From Cronobacter sakazakii (lineage in GTDB: Bacteria > Pseudomonadota > Gammaproteobacteria > Enterobacterales > Enterobacteriaceae), in assembly GCF_000982825.1 (NCBI RefSeq), contig NZ_CP011047.1:806001-870000 (forward strand): a stretch of 64,000 nucleotides of DNA. The letters run 5' to 3'. Positions 49,483 through 58,937 of the stretch are shown here, one piece after another. The position numbers and the translations under genes were made by a program. The notes under the pieces are model-generated. The model did not search any database, had not been told where the DNA came from, and saw only the letters and a program-made list of their open reading frames with translations. The first letter of the stretch is position 1. The number at the start of each line of letters is the position of its first letter.

Positions 49483-52400
49483 TTACACCTTTTCCACGTT
49501 CACCAGGAACGCCTTAAATTCCGGCGTCTGGGTGTTGGCGTCGCCCACGAACGGCGTCAGCGTGTTGGCGATAAAGCCTTTCTTCGCGACCCCTTCGTAA
49601 CCCCAGTGGATTGGAATACCGATGGTATCCACCTGTTTGCCGTTCACGTTGAGCGTGCGAATACGCTTGGTCACCACCGCCTTGGCTTTGATATAGCCGC
49701 GGTTGGAGGAGACTTTCACGGTATCGCCCTGCGCGATGCCAAGCTTACCGGCGAGTTTCTCGCCGATTTCCACAAACTGTTCCGGCTGCGCGATGGCGTT
49801 TAACAGCGCGTGCTTGGTCCAGTAGTGGAAATGCTCGGTCAGACGGTACGTGGTGCCGACATACGGGAACTTATCCGCTTTGCCCATCGCTTCCAGATCG
49901 CCTTTGAACACGCGCGCCGCCGGGTTAGACACCACGTTCGGGTGCAGCGGGTTGGTGCCAAGCGGCGTCTCGAACGGCTCGTAGTGTTCCGGGAACGGGC
50001 CTTCCGCCATTTTGTCGATGGCGAACAGGCGGCCCATGCCTTCCGGCTGCATGATAAACGGACCGACATCGCTGCCCGGAGGCGCGGTGCTGTAGTCCGG
50101 GATATCGGCGCCGACCCACTTGCCGTTGGCGTAAGAGAGAAGCTGACGTTTCGGGTCCCACGGTTTGCCCTGCGGATCCGCGGAGGCGCGGTTATACAGA
50201 ATGCGGCGGTTCAGCGGCCACGCCCATGCCCAGCCCAGCGTATTGCCAAGGCCTGACGGATCGGCGTTGTCGCGGCGCGCCATCTGGTTGCCGTCCGGCG
50301 TCCAGCTGCCGGCGAAGATCCAGCAGCCGCTTGAGGTGGTGCCGTCGTCACGCAGATGCGCGAAGGTGCCCAGCTGATCGCCTTTCTTCGCCAGCACGTT
50401 GCCGGTCACCGGATCGATGATATCCGCCAGCGCTTTACCGTTGCTCTCCATGGCCACTTCTTCCGGCGACGGGTTTTCCGGCGTCGAATAGTTCCAGCTC
50501 ATGTTAAGGACTTGTTCCGGGCATGCGCCGCCCTGCTCGGCGTACATCTTACGCAGGCGCAGGAAGATACCAGCCAGGATTTCGCCGTCGTTCAGCGCTT
50601 CGCCCGGCGCGTCCTGACCTTTCCAGTGCCACTGCAGCCAGCGGCCGGAGTTCACGATAGATCCGTTCTCTTCGGCAAAGCAGGTGGACGGCAGGCGGAA
50701 CACTTCGGTCTGAATGCTCGCCGGATCGACATCGTTCTGCTCGCCGTGGTTCTGCCAGAAGGTAGAGGTCTCGGTATTGAGCGGATCGATAGTCACCAGG
50801 AACTTCAGTTTTGAGAGTGAAGCGACCACTTTGTTTTTGTTCGGGAACGAGGCGACCGGGTTAAAGCCCTGGCAGATGTAGCCGTTGACTTTGCCCTGGT
50901 GCATCATCTCGAAATATTGCAGGACGTCGTAGCCTTTATCCCACTTCGGCAACCAGTCGAAGCCCCAGCTGTTCTCCGCCGTCGCTTTATCGCCATAGAA
51001 GGCTTTCATCAGCGAAACGAAGAATTTCGGGTAGTTGCCCCAGTAGTTCACCTGGCCTTCCAGCAGCGGTTTCGGCGTGTTGGCGGTCAGGTAGGTTTGC
51101 AGATCGGCCTGTTTTTCGCTTGGCAGCGACATGTAGCCGGTCAGGCTCTGGCTCAGCAGACCGAGGTCGGTCAGACCCTGAATGTTGGAGTGTCCGCGAA
51201 GCGCATTCACGCCGCCGCCCGCCATACCCATATTACCCAGCAGCAGCTGGATCATGGCCATCGTACGGATGTTCTGGGCACCCACGGAGTGCTGCGTCCA
51301 GCCGAGCGCATACAGGAACGACGCGGTTTTGTCGTGTACGCTGGTTTCGGCGATGTATTCGCACACCTTCAGGAAATCGGCTTTCGGCGTACCACAGATA
51401 TTCTCAACGACATCCGGCGTGTAGCGGGAGACGTGCGTTTTCAGCAGGTTCCAGACGCAGCGCGGGTGCGAGAGCGTGGTATCGCGTTTTGCGAAGCCTT
51501 TTTCGTCCAGCTCATAGTGCCAGCTGGTTTTGTCATATTTGCGTTTTTCCGCGTCGTAGCCGGTAAACAGGCCGTCATCGAAACCGTAATCTTCACGCAC
51601 GATCAGGCTGGCGTTGGTGTAGGCCTCGACATATTCGCGGTTAAACTTGTTGTTGTTCAGCAGGTACAGCAGTACGCCTGACAGGAAAGCGATGTCAGTA
51701 CCGGAACGGATAGGCGTATAGAAATCGGCCACCGACGCCGTGCGCGTAAAGCGCGGGTCAATAACGATAAGCTTCGCGCCATTGTGGATCTTGGCTTCCA
51801 TCGCCCAGCGGAATCCCACCGGATGCGCTTCTGCCGCGTTCCCACCCATCACGACGATGAGGTTGGCGTTCTTCATATCAACCCAGTGGTTGGTCATCGC
51901 ACCGCGACCAAATGTTGGAGCAAGACTTGCTACCGTTGGTCCGTGTCAGACACGCGCCTGGTTATCCACGGCTAACATGCCGAGGGCGCGGGTAAATTTC
52001 TGGGTTAAATAGCCGGTTTCGTTACTGGAAGCGGAGGCGCACAGCATACCGGTGGAGAGCCAGCGGTTAACGGTGGTGCCTTCGGCGTTTTGCGCGATAA
52101 AGTTCGCGTCGCGGTCTTCTTTCATCAGCTTCGCGATGCGATTAAACGCCTCGTCCCAGCTGATGCGCTGCCATTTATCGGAGCCAGGCGCGCGGTATTC
52201 AGGGTATTTCAGACGCGATTCGGAGTGGATGAAATCCACCAGACCTGCGCCTTTCGGGCAAAGCGCCCCGCGGTTGACCGGATGATCCGGGTCCCCTTCG
52301 ATGTGGAAAATCGAGGATTTCGCGTTTTTCGCGCCGTCGCCGAGGCTATACATCAACAGCCCACAGCCGACGGAGCAGTACGTACAGGTATTACGGGTTT

Positions 52401-52533
52401 CGCGGGTGCGCAGCAGTTTATATTGCCGTGTTTCCGCCAGCGCGACGCTGGGAGCAAATCCCAGTGCGGCTGCCGTGGTGCCTGCCATACCGCCAGCGCA
52501 GATCTTAAAGAACTGCCTTCTGCTGACCTGCAT
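49483..52533 (-). CDS. fdoG: Formate dehydrogenase-O catalytic subunit, selenoprotein
   Basis: The molybdopterin and selenocysteine subunit that oxidises formate in the periplasm. The gene is one 1016-residue frame interrupted only by an in-frame TGA at 51946-51948, codon 196, in the context ...NQARV-U-HGPTV. This is the known selenocysteine site of FdoG/FdnG. A gene finder would split it at this codon. The Tat signal is SRRQFFKICAGG, followed by a 4Fe-4S site TCTYCSVGC with GALCPKGAGLVD. The sequence is nearly identical to the E. coli enzyme to the end (FLVNVEKV). It is the first gene of fdoGHI-fdhE. Confidence 0.97.
51905..51948 (-). promoter_or_regulatory. Selenocysteine UGA codon with SECIS hairpin in fdoG
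   Basis: Read on the minus strand, the TGA is followed by CACGGACCAACGGTAGCAAG and TCTTGCTCCAACATTTGGT. The outer arms ACCAA/TTGGT and the inner arms GGTAGCAAG/CTTGCTCC pair into a stem-loop with its apex at AAGTCTT, beginning a few bases after the UGA. This is the position and shape of the bacterial SECIS that SelB recognises. The selA and selB genes lie 11 to 16 kb away in the same window. Confidence 0.85.
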
Positions 52534-52698
52534 GGATTGCTCCTTGTTCAGACATTGTCACAAAGTAAGTCGTATGGTTTTTCTTTTGCGGATGCCGCCG
52601 CAACGGTTCACAATCGTAATTCCCTTCTTAACGAGGAGGGATTAGGGGCAACAGAATACCACAATGTTGCTGAGGCTGTTTCAGACGGTTAATAAAAA

Positions 52699-53541
52699 GT
52701 GAATAAGAACCATCCAGAACTGTTGCAAAACGTGACCGATGTCACGGCCGCTCGTTCCCTTCCGCTCTGGAAAAGAGAGAACCTCACCACCACCGAGCCG
52801 GACTGGCTGGCGGAAGAAGTGCCGGTAGCGCTGGTCTACAACGGTATCTCGCACGTCGTGATGATGGCGTCTCCCAAAGATTTGGAAATCTTCGCCCTTG
52901 GATTTTCGTTATCGGAAGGAATTGTCGAATCTTCACACGAAATTTACGGCATGGATATTATCCATGGGTGTAATGGTATCGAAATTCAGGTGGAACTTTC
53001 CAGTCGTCGCTTTATGGAGCTGAAAGCGCGCCGCCGTAATCTGGCGGGGCGAACCGGCTGCGGCGTCTGCGGTGTGGAACAGCTTAACGATATTGTGCGT
53101 CCTCTGGCTCCGCTGCCGTTCACGCAAACTTTCTCGCTCGATAACCTCGACGGCGCGCTGCGTCAGCTCGCCAGCGTCCAGCCTGTCGGCGAGCTCACCG
53201 GCTGTACGCACGCCGCCGCCTGGCTGACCCCGCAGGGCGACATTGCGGGCGGGCATGAAGATGTCGGGCGTCACGTGGCGCTCGATAAACTGCTCGGCCG
53301 ACGCGCGCGTGAAGCGTGGCAGCAGGGCGCGGTGCTGGTGTCGAGTCGCGCCAGCTATGAAATGGTGCAGAAAGCCGCGACCTGCGGCGTGGAAATTCTC
53401 TTTGCGGTCTCCGCCGCCACCACGCTCGCCGTGGAGGTCGCCGAGCGCTGCAACCTGACGCTGGTGGGCTTTTCACGCCCTGGCCGCGCGACGATTTACA
53501 CGCATCCCCAGCGCCTGATCGCAGGCGATAAAAACGCGTGA
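52699..53541 (+). CDS. fdhD: Formate dehydrogenase sulphurtransferase FdhD
   Basis: Transfers sulphur from IscS to the molybdenum cofactor of formate dehydrogenases. The chain starts at a GTG (52699) and has 280 residues. The essential cysteine pair is in GRTGCGVCGVEQLN (about residues 119-132). Other blocks are EEVPVALVYNGISHVVMMAS, GGHEDVGRHVALDKLLGR and VSSRASYEMVQKAATCGVEI. It is divergent from fdoG as in E. coli. Confidence 0.96.
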   Translation: MNKNHPELLQNVTDVTAARSLPLWKRENLTTTEPDWLAEEVPVALVYNGISHVVMMASPKDLEIFALGFSLSEGIVESSHEIYGMDIIHGCNGIEIQVELSSRRFMELKARRRNLAGRTGCGVCGVEQLNDIVRPLAPLPFTQTFSLDNLDGALRQLASVQPVGELTGCTHAAAWLTPQGDIAGGHEDVGRHVALDKLLGRRAREAWQQGAVLVSSRASYEMVQKAATCGVEILFAVSAATTLAVEVAERCNLTLVGFSRPGRATIYTHPQRLIAGDKNA

Positions 53542-53671
53542 TTTTTGTTCAGTTTTTCTGAAAAAGAACGGCAAATCCTTCCGCTTTTGGTTTCCGATGT
53601 GCAGGTCTACTATTACACACATTGAAGGCAATTCGCCTTCTCACTCACATCAAAACGGAAGGAATTTCACA

Positions 53672-53881
53672 ATGAACACTATCAAATCTTTTGTTGCAGT
53701 TATGACGCTTGCTACCGCTTTCGGCGCTTTCGCTGGCCAGTCCATCACCGCGACCGATACCACGCTTTCTGGCGCAAAAGCTAAAATCGCCGCGCAGGCC
53801 GAGCAGATGGGCGCGACGTACAAAATCACCGAAGCGTTCACCGGCAATCAGGTCCACATGACTGCTGAACTGAACAAATAA
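53672..53881 (+). CDS. Small secreted DUF1471 (YdgH/BhsA-like) protein
   Basis: A 69-residue periplasmic peptide starting MNTIKSFVAVMTLATAFGAF, with a signal peptide ending AFA and AAGGA before the ATG. The mature part (QSITATDTTLSGAKAKIAAQ, then ADQ-like EQMGATYKITEAFTGNQVHM) fits the DUF1471 fold of the YhcN/BhsA family, small stress-response proteins of enterobacteria. Which member it is cannot be said. It is monocistronic with its own terminator. Confidence 0.8.
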   Translation: MNTIKSFVAVMTLATAFGAFAGQSITATDTTLSGAKAKIAAQAEQMGATYKITEAFTGNQVHMTAELNK

Positions 53882-53899
53882 GCCAGAAGTTGTCGAAAG

Positions 53900-53921
53900 A
53901 GCGCCTGCGGGCGCTTTTTTT
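53900..53921 (+). terminator. Intrinsic terminator of the DUF1471 gene
   Basis: AGCGCC and GGCGCT pair around TGCG and are followed by seven T residues. The T run touches the stop codon of the convergent azlD-like gene (53920). Confidence 0.88.
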
Positions 53922-54243
53922 ATGGCATGCCCGCCAGACGCAGCAGCGCGGTAACCACCGCCGCCGCAAAAATCACCACGATTAACGGCGCCTTGCGCCA
54001 GGCCAGAAAGATCGCGAACGCCACACCCAGCACCCTCGCCATACCCGCAAAGCTTTCACCTTCGTAAAACGTCGCCGCCAGCGCCACGGCAAACAGTAAC
54101 GTCGTTGCCGCATCAGAGAGCAGCGCCTGCGCGCGCTCACTCAGCGCAAGCTTGTTACCGAGTTTCGCCCCGCCAAAGCGCATCAGATACGTGCCGACAG
54201 AGAGCACACCGATCCCGGCCAGAATCATCATGGTACTCGCCAT
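53920..54243 (-). CDS. AzlD-like small subunit of a branched-chain amino-acid exporter
   Basis: A 107-residue membrane protein with about four helices (MILAGIGVLSVGTYLMRF, ATTLLFAVALAATFYEG, VLGVAFAIFLAWRKAPLIV, AAAVVTALLRLAG). The TYLMRFGG start and FAVALAATF segment match AzlD/YgaH. It overlaps the AzlC-like gene by one base (TAATG), so the two are translated together and form the exporter. Confidence 0.85.
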   Translation of the reverse strand: MASTMMILAGIGVLSVGTYLMRFGGAKLGNKLALSERAQALLSDAATTLLFAVALAATFYEGESFAGMARVLGVAFAIFLAWRKAPLIVVIFAAAVVTALLRLAGMP

Positions 54244-54905
54244 TATTTCTTCCTCGTGAGTAAGCCTGCCAGCGAGAGCAGCACCGGCAGCCCGACCGGC
54301 GCAAACGGCACGGCGGCAAGCGAGAGCGCCGCGCCGCTGCCTGCGCGGATAAGCGTGGTTCTGTTTTTCAGGGCAGGGAGTACCAGCGCAAGTAAAATCG
54401 CCGGGAAAACGGCGTCAAGACCGATGGTTTCCGGTGCGGGCAGCAGCGTGCCCATCGCCACGCCGATCACAACGCCAAGCGGCCAGCACAGCGCCACGCC
54501 AAGCCCGCACAGCCAGTACGCCGCTTTACGCGTTTCAGGTGTCTGTTGCGATAACCCGAACACCACGCTTTCATCATTCATGATGTGTGAGCCCAGCAAT
54601 CTTTTTGCGCCCCGGCCCACCAGATCCCGCACCGTGATGCCAAACGGCAGGTGGCGCGCGTTAACCAGCAGCCCTGCCGCCGCCGCGGCCAGCGGGTTAC
54701 CGCCGCTTGCGACGATGCCGATAAAAATAAACTCCGACGCGCCTGCCAGTACCGAGATGGACAGCAACAGCGGCACCCACATCGCGAAGCCATAAGCCAT
54801 CGCGAGCGTGCCATAAGAAATCCCGACCACGCCAACGGCCAGACAGACCAGCACAATAGCCTTTATAATGTCGCCTTTAAGGCAGGCGAACCGGTGCAGA
54901 ATCAT
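54243..54905 (-). CDS. AzlC-like large subunit of a branched-chain amino-acid exporter
   Basis: A 220-residue, multi-helix membrane protein starting MILHRFACLKGDIIKAIVLV. The SVLAGASEFIFIGIVASGGN and GLLVNARHLPFGITVRDLV segments are the signatures of AzlC/YgaZ. The partner is azlD directly downstream. It is divergent from an XRE-cupin regulator, with inverted GAACG-type repeats between. Cargo is inferred from family (branched-chain amino acids). Confidence 0.88.
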   Translation of the reverse strand: MILHRFACLKGDIIKAIVLVCLAVGVVGISYGTLAMAYGFAMWVPLLLSISVLAGASEFIFIGIVASGGNPLAAAAAGLLVNARHLPFGITVRDLVGRGAKRLLGSHIMNDESVVFGLSQQTPETRKAAYWLCGLGVALCWPLGVVIGVAMGTLLPAPETIGLDAVFPAILLALVLPALKNRTTLIRAGSGAALSLAAVPFAPVGLPVLLSLAGLLTRKK

Positions 54906-54920
54906 ACGTTTTTCACCTAT

Positions 54921-54995
54921 AACGAACGAATGAACATTATAATGAACATGCCGCTGTCTATTTTCAACACGAACGTTCGTTCATTTTAACGAACG
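54921..54995. promoter_or_regulatory. Operator candidates between azlC and the XRE regulator
   Basis: The gap of 102 bp holds a near-perfect palindrome with arms CGTTCGTT and AACGAACG (54974-54995), and a second cluster of related half-sites AACGAACGAATGAAC and AATGAAC (54921-54947). Both contain the same AACGAAC/GTTCGTT word. They are well placed for binding of the adjacent regulator and control of both directions. Confidence 0.65.
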
Positions 54996-55007
54996 AGGGA
55001 ACCCGAC

Positions 55008-55556
55008 ATGACACAGCCCATTACCGTGATTGCTCAAAGTCTGGTGCGCGAACGCACGCGCGCCGGGTTGTCGCTGGCCGAAGTGGCTCGCCGCGCGGGG
55101 ATCGCTAAATCCACGCTGTCGCAGCTGGAAGCCGGTAACGGTAATCCGAGCCTGGAGACGCTCTGGGCGCTATGCGTGGCGCTTGATATTCCTTTTGCCC
55201 GCCTGATGGAACCGCAGGCCAACCAAACGCAGGTGATCCGCCGCGGTGAAGGGCCGAAAGTCGTCGCGGAACTCGCCAATTACCAGGCGATTTTACTGGC
55301 GACCTGCCCGCCGGGCGCGCGTCGCGATATCTATCTGCTGCTGACGCAGCCGGAAGGCGAGCGTCTGTCACAGCCGCACCCGACGGGCTCGGTGGAACAT
55401 ATCATCGTGACGCAGGGGCGCGCGCTGGTCGGGCTCGCGGAAGCGCCGGAAGAGCTGCACGCCGGGGATTACATCTGTTACCCGGCCGATCGGGCGCACG
55501 TTTTTCGCGCGCTGGAGCCGGATACTCAGGCAATTCTGGTGGCGGAACAGAATTAA
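55008..55556 (+). CDS. XRE family regulator with C-terminal cupin
   Basis: A 182-residue regulator. The N-terminal helix-turn-helix (about residues 8-62) includes RAGLSLAEVARRAGIAKSTL and SQLEAGNGNPSLETLWAL. The C-terminal half is a cupin sensor domain (HPTGSVEHIIVTQGRALVGL, GDYICYPADRAHVFRALEPD). Such proteins often regulate the adjacent transporter. It is divergent from azlCD with shared operator-like repeats and probably controls that pair. Confidence 0.88.
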   Translation: MTQPITVIAQSLVRERTRAGLSLAEVARRAGIAKSTLSQLEAGNGNPSLETLWALCVALDIPFARLMEPQANQTQVIRRGEGPKVVAELANYQAILLATCPPGARRDIYLLLTQPEGERLSQPHPTGSVEHIIVTQGRALVGLAEAPEELHAGDYICYPADRAHVFRALEPDTQAILVAEQN

Positions 55557-55631
55557 GCCCTACAGAATCTGTGGACGCCTGCGCCACCCCAGGCGACACT
55601 CTTACGCACCCTGCAATCAGGCACTTAACTT

Positions 55632-56639
55632 ATGTCGCTTAAAGCAATCGCCGCACAACTTGGCCTCTCCGTCACCACCGTCAGCCGCGCGCTGAACGGC
55701 TACGACGACGTTTCTCAGGAAACCCGCGCGCGGGTGGAGGCTGAAGCGGCGCGACGCGGCTACCGGCCAAACACGTTCGCGCGTCGCCTGAAAATGGGCA
55801 AAATCGACGCCGTCGGGCTGGTCTTTCCCGTACATCCCGTGCCGCTCAATAACAGCGTCTTTATGGAGATGGTGGGTGAGATAAGCCGCGAACTGGCGCA
55901 ACATGAGGTCGATTTGCTGCTGATTGCCGATGACGATCTCGCAGACAGCCACAGCTATATGCGTCTGGTGCAAAGCCGCCGCGTGGACGCGCTGATTGTG
56001 GCGCATACGCTCGATAACGACCCACGTTTGCAGCAGCTTCAGACGGTGAATTTTCCTTTCCTGGCGCTCGGACGCAGCCGGTTGCCGCAACCCTACGCCT
56101 GGTTTGATTTCGATAACTACGCCGGTACGCATCAGGCCACCGAGCGGTTAATCCGTCTCGGGCACCGGCGCATCGCGATGCTTGGCGAGCACAACAGCCA
56201 GGCGTTTATCACCCAGCGCCGCGAGGGCTGGCGAGACGCGCTGAAAGCGCATCAGCTTGATGACAGCGGCCTGCGGATGCTCCCGCCCACCCGCCGCGCG
56301 GGCTATAAAGCGGTGCTGGAACTGATGGCGCTGCCCGCCCCGCCGACGGCCATTGTGACCGACTGCAACTCGCTCGGCGACGGGGCCGCGATGGCGCTGC
56401 AAACGCTTAATCGCTTGCAGGGCGAAGGGGCGGTTTCGCTGGTGGTCTATGACGGTCTGCCGCCTGACAGCATCGTGGAGATGGATGTGGCGGCGGTCAT
56501 TCAGTCCACGCGCGAAGGCGTGGGGCGACAAATCGCCGACATGGTGCAGCGTCTTATCGCGGGCGAGCCCGCAGAACAGCTTCAGGTGCTCTGGCAACCC
56601 GATTTTCTGGAAGGCAGCACGCTTCATCCCGCTGACTAA
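55632..56639 (+). CDS. LacI family repressor of the alpha-galactoside operon
   Basis: A 335-residue repressor. The N-terminal LacI helix-turn-helix reads MSLKAIAAQLGLSVTTVSRA, followed by the hinge region RRGYRPNTFARRLKMGK. The periplasmic-binding-protein fold for inducer follows (VGLVFPVHP, FLALGRSRLPQPYAWFDFDN, HRRIAMLGEH). It lies 117 bp upstream of the GH36 gene, on the same strand, with two operator palindromes between. It resembles RafR in context, but the name is not certain. Confidence 0.88.
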   Translation: MSLKAIAAQLGLSVTTVSRALNGYDDVSQETRARVEAEAARRGYRPNTFARRLKMGKIDAVGLVFPVHPVPLNNSVFMEMVGEISRELAQHEVDLLLIADDDLADSHSYMRLVQSRRVDALIVAHTLDNDPRLQQLQTVNFPFLALGRSRLPQPYAWFDFDNYAGTHQATERLIRLGHRRIAMLGEHNSQAFITQRREGWRDALKAHQLDDSGLRMLPPTRRAGYKAVLELMALPAPPTAIVTDCNSLGDGAAMALQTLNRLQGEGAVSLVVYDGLPPDSIVEMDVAAVIQSTREGVGRQIADMVQRLIAGEPAEQLQVLWQPDFLEGSTLHPAD

Positions 56640-56681
56640 ACCCTCGGCATTTTCTTAAGCAAAATTCCGTGCAGATCACAC

Positions 56682-56720
56682 ATCCGAAACGTTTTGGTTG
56701 GCATCCGAAACGTTTCGGAT
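56682..56720. promoter_or_regulatory. Two LacI-type operators upstream of the alpha-galactosidase gene
   Basis: ATCCGAAACGTTTCGGAT (56703-56720) is a perfect 18-bp palindrome, and ATCCGAAACGTTTTGGTT (56682-56699) is a close copy. Their centres are 21 bp apart, two turns of the helix. Both have the central CG typical of LacI/GalR operators. They lie 37 bp before the gene start and are probably bound by the regulator encoded just upstream. Confidence 0.88.
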
Positions 56721-56756
56721 CAACAGTAAAAGCATTCTTTTACCGGAGATGCTTTT

Positions 56757-58880
56757 ATGGAAACCCGCATTCATCGACTCACCAGCCCCACAACCGATGT
56801 TGTTATCAAAACGCACCCGTTCGCTGAAATTCTCTACTGGGGGCCGCATCTTGCGCACTTTTCGGAGCACGATTGTGCGAGCCTCGTGCGCCCGGTGGCT
56901 AATGGCCGTCTGGATACCGATTCACCCGTCACGTTAATGGCGGAGAACGGCCACGGGCTGTTTGGCGCGCCGGGACTGGAAGGGCACCGCAACGGGCTGG
57001 ACGCCTCGCCGGTGTTTACCACGCAGGACGTCAACCAGAACGGGCAGACGCTGGTGATTACCAGCGAAGACGCCACCGCCGGGCTGCGGCTCGTGAGCGA
57101 GCTTTCGCTCGGCGACAGCGGCGTGCTGAAAGTGCGCCACGGCCTGACCAATCTGCGCGACGGCGCCTGGCAGGTGGATCGTTTCGCGGTCACGCTGCCG
57201 GTGGCGGAGCGGGCGTTTGAAGTGATGGCGTTTCATGGCCGCTGGATACGTGAGTTCCAGCCGCACCGCGTGACGTTAAGCCATGACGGCTTTGTGCTGG
57301 AGAACCGCCGCGGGCGCACCTCGCACGAGCATTTTCCGGCGCTTATCGCTGGTACGCCGGGTTTTGGCGAGCAGCACGGCGACGTCTGGGGCGTGCATCT
57401 TGGGTGGAGCGGCAACCACCGGCTGAAGTGCGAAGCGAAAACCGACGGGCGGCGCTATCTCCAGGCCGAGGCGCTCTATCTGCCGGGCGAAATGGCGCTG
57501 GCGACCGGCGAGACGCTGCACACGCCCTGGCTCTACGCGAGCCACTCCACGCGCGGTCTGAACGGCATGAGCCAGCAGTTTCACCGCTTTCTGCGTAAGG
57601 AAATCATCCGTTTTCCTGGCAACAAACCGCGCCCGGTGCACCTTAACACCTGGGAGGGGATCTACTTCGACCATCAGCCGGAATACATCATGCAGATGGC
57701 GACCAGGGCCGCGGCGCTCGGCGTGGAGCGCTTTATCATTGACGACGGCTGGTTTAAGGGCCGCAACGACGACCACGCGGCGCTCGGCGACTGGTATCTC
57801 GATGAGCAGAAATACCCGGACGGCCTGATGCCGGTGATTAATCACGTGAAAAGTCTCGGGATGGAGTTCGGCATCTGGGTGGAGCCGGAGATGATCAACC
57901 CCGATTCCGATCTTTACCGTGCGCACCCGGACTGGGTGCTGGCGCTGCCGGGCTACCCGAAAACTACCGGACGCCATCAGTGGGTGCTTAATCTCAACAT
58001 TCCTGCCGCCTTCGATTACCTGCTGGAACGCATGAGCTGGCTTCTGGGCGAGCATCCGGTTGATTACGTGAAGTGGGACATGAACCGCGAGCTGGTGCAG
58101 CCGGGCCACGCGGGCAAAGCGGCGGCAGACGCCCAGACGCGTCAGTTCTATCGCCTGCTGGATGCGCTGCGCGCGCGTTTCCCGCACGTTGAATTTGAGT
58201 CCTGCGCATCCGGCGGTGGGCGTATCGATTTCGAAGTGCTGACGCGCACGCACCGCTTCTGGGCCTCCGACAACAACGACGCGCTGGAGCGCAACACCAT
58301 CCAGCGCGGCATGAGCTACTTCTTCCCGCCGGAAGTGATGGGCGCGCATATCGGCAACCCGCGCTGCCACGCGACGTTCCGCCTGCACAGCATTGAGTTT
58401 CGCGGCCTGACGGCGCTGTTCGGTCATATGGGGCTGGAGCTGGACCCAGTCAGCGCTGGCGAGCAGGAGGCGGCGGGCTATCAGCGCTATGCCGCGCTTT
58501 ATAAGGAATGGCGTGAGCTGATCCACACCGGAGACCTGTGGCGCGTGGAGATGCCGGACGCCGCCACGCAGGTGCAGGGCGTCGTCAGTCAGGATAAGAC
58601 GCAGGGGCTGTTTCTGGTAAGCCAGCTGGCGATGCCGGATTACACGCTGCCAGGCGCGCTGCGCGTGCCGGGGCTCGATCCGCAGGCCCGTTACCAGGTG
58701 CGGCTGGTGGATCATCCGAATATTCAGTTGACCGGCGAAGGCGGCCACACCATGCGCAAACTGCCGGGCTGGATGAGCGAGCCTGTCAGCGCCAGCGGCG
58801 AATGGCTGGCGCAGGCGGGGCTGCAACTGCCGGTGCTCGACCCGGAAACCGCGATGCTTATCGCGTTTGAGCGCGTGTAA
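56757..58880 (+). CDS. rafA: Alpha-galactosidase, glycoside hydrolase family 36
   Basis: A 707-residue cytosolic enzyme starting METRIHRLTSPTTDVVIKTH. GH36 motifs are VHLNTWEGIYFDHQPEYI, FIIDDGWFKGRNDDHAALGD, the nucleophile Asp in YVKWDMNRELVQPGH (D441) and the acid/base Asp in RFWASDNNDALERNTIQRG (D505). ESCASGGGRIDFEVL lies between them. It should split raffinose and melibiose-type sugars. The permease gene follows 57 bp downstream, forming an operon under the LacI-type operators. Confidence 0.92.
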   Translation: METRIHRLTSPTTDVVIKTHPFAEILYWGPHLAHFSEHDCASLVRPVANGRLDTDSPVTLMAENGHGLFGAPGLEGHRNGLDASPVFTTQDVNQNGQTLVITSEDATAGLRLVSELSLGDSGVLKVRHGLTNLRDGAWQVDRFAVTLPVAERAFEVMAFHGRWIREFQPHRVTLSHDGFVLENRRGRTSHEHFPALIAGTPGFGEQHGDVWGVHLGWSGNHRLKCEAKTDGRRYLQAEALYLPGEMALATGETLHTPWLYASHSTRGLNGMSQQFHRFLRKEIIRFPGNKPRPVHLNTWEGIYFDHQPEYIMQMATRAAALGVERFIIDDGWFKGRNDDHAALGDWYLDEQKYPDGLMPVINHVKSLGMEFGIWVEPEMINPDSDLYRAHPDWVLALPGYPKTTGRHQWVLNLNIPAAFDYLLERMSWLLGEHPVDYVKWDMNRELVQPGHAGKAAADAQTRQFYRLLDALRARFPHVEFESCASGGGRIDFEVLTRTHRFWASDNNDALERNTIQRGMSYFFPPEVMGAHIGNPRCHATFRLHSIEFRGLTALFGHMGLELDPVSAGEQEAAGYQRYAALYKEWRELIHTGDLWRVEMPDAATQVQGVVSQDKTQGLFLVSQLAMPDYTLPGALRVPGLDPQARYQVRLVDHPNIQLTGEGGHTMRKLPGWMSEPVSASGEWLAQAGLQLPVLDPETAMLIAFERV

Positions 58881-58937
58881 CAGGCGGGTGCCGTGAAAGC
58901 GGCACCTCAATGGTCTGGTCTTCTAAGGGCGACAATA

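Noticed and set aside
51946..51948. TGA in fdoG as a nonsense mutation or pseudogene
   Set aside because: It is at the exact selenocysteine position with a SECIS hairpin, the rest of the gene is intact, and selA and selB are present.
57276..58910. Long open frame (544 codons) antisense to the GH36 gene
   Set aside because: The sense frame has complete GH36 catalytic motifs; the antisense frame has none.
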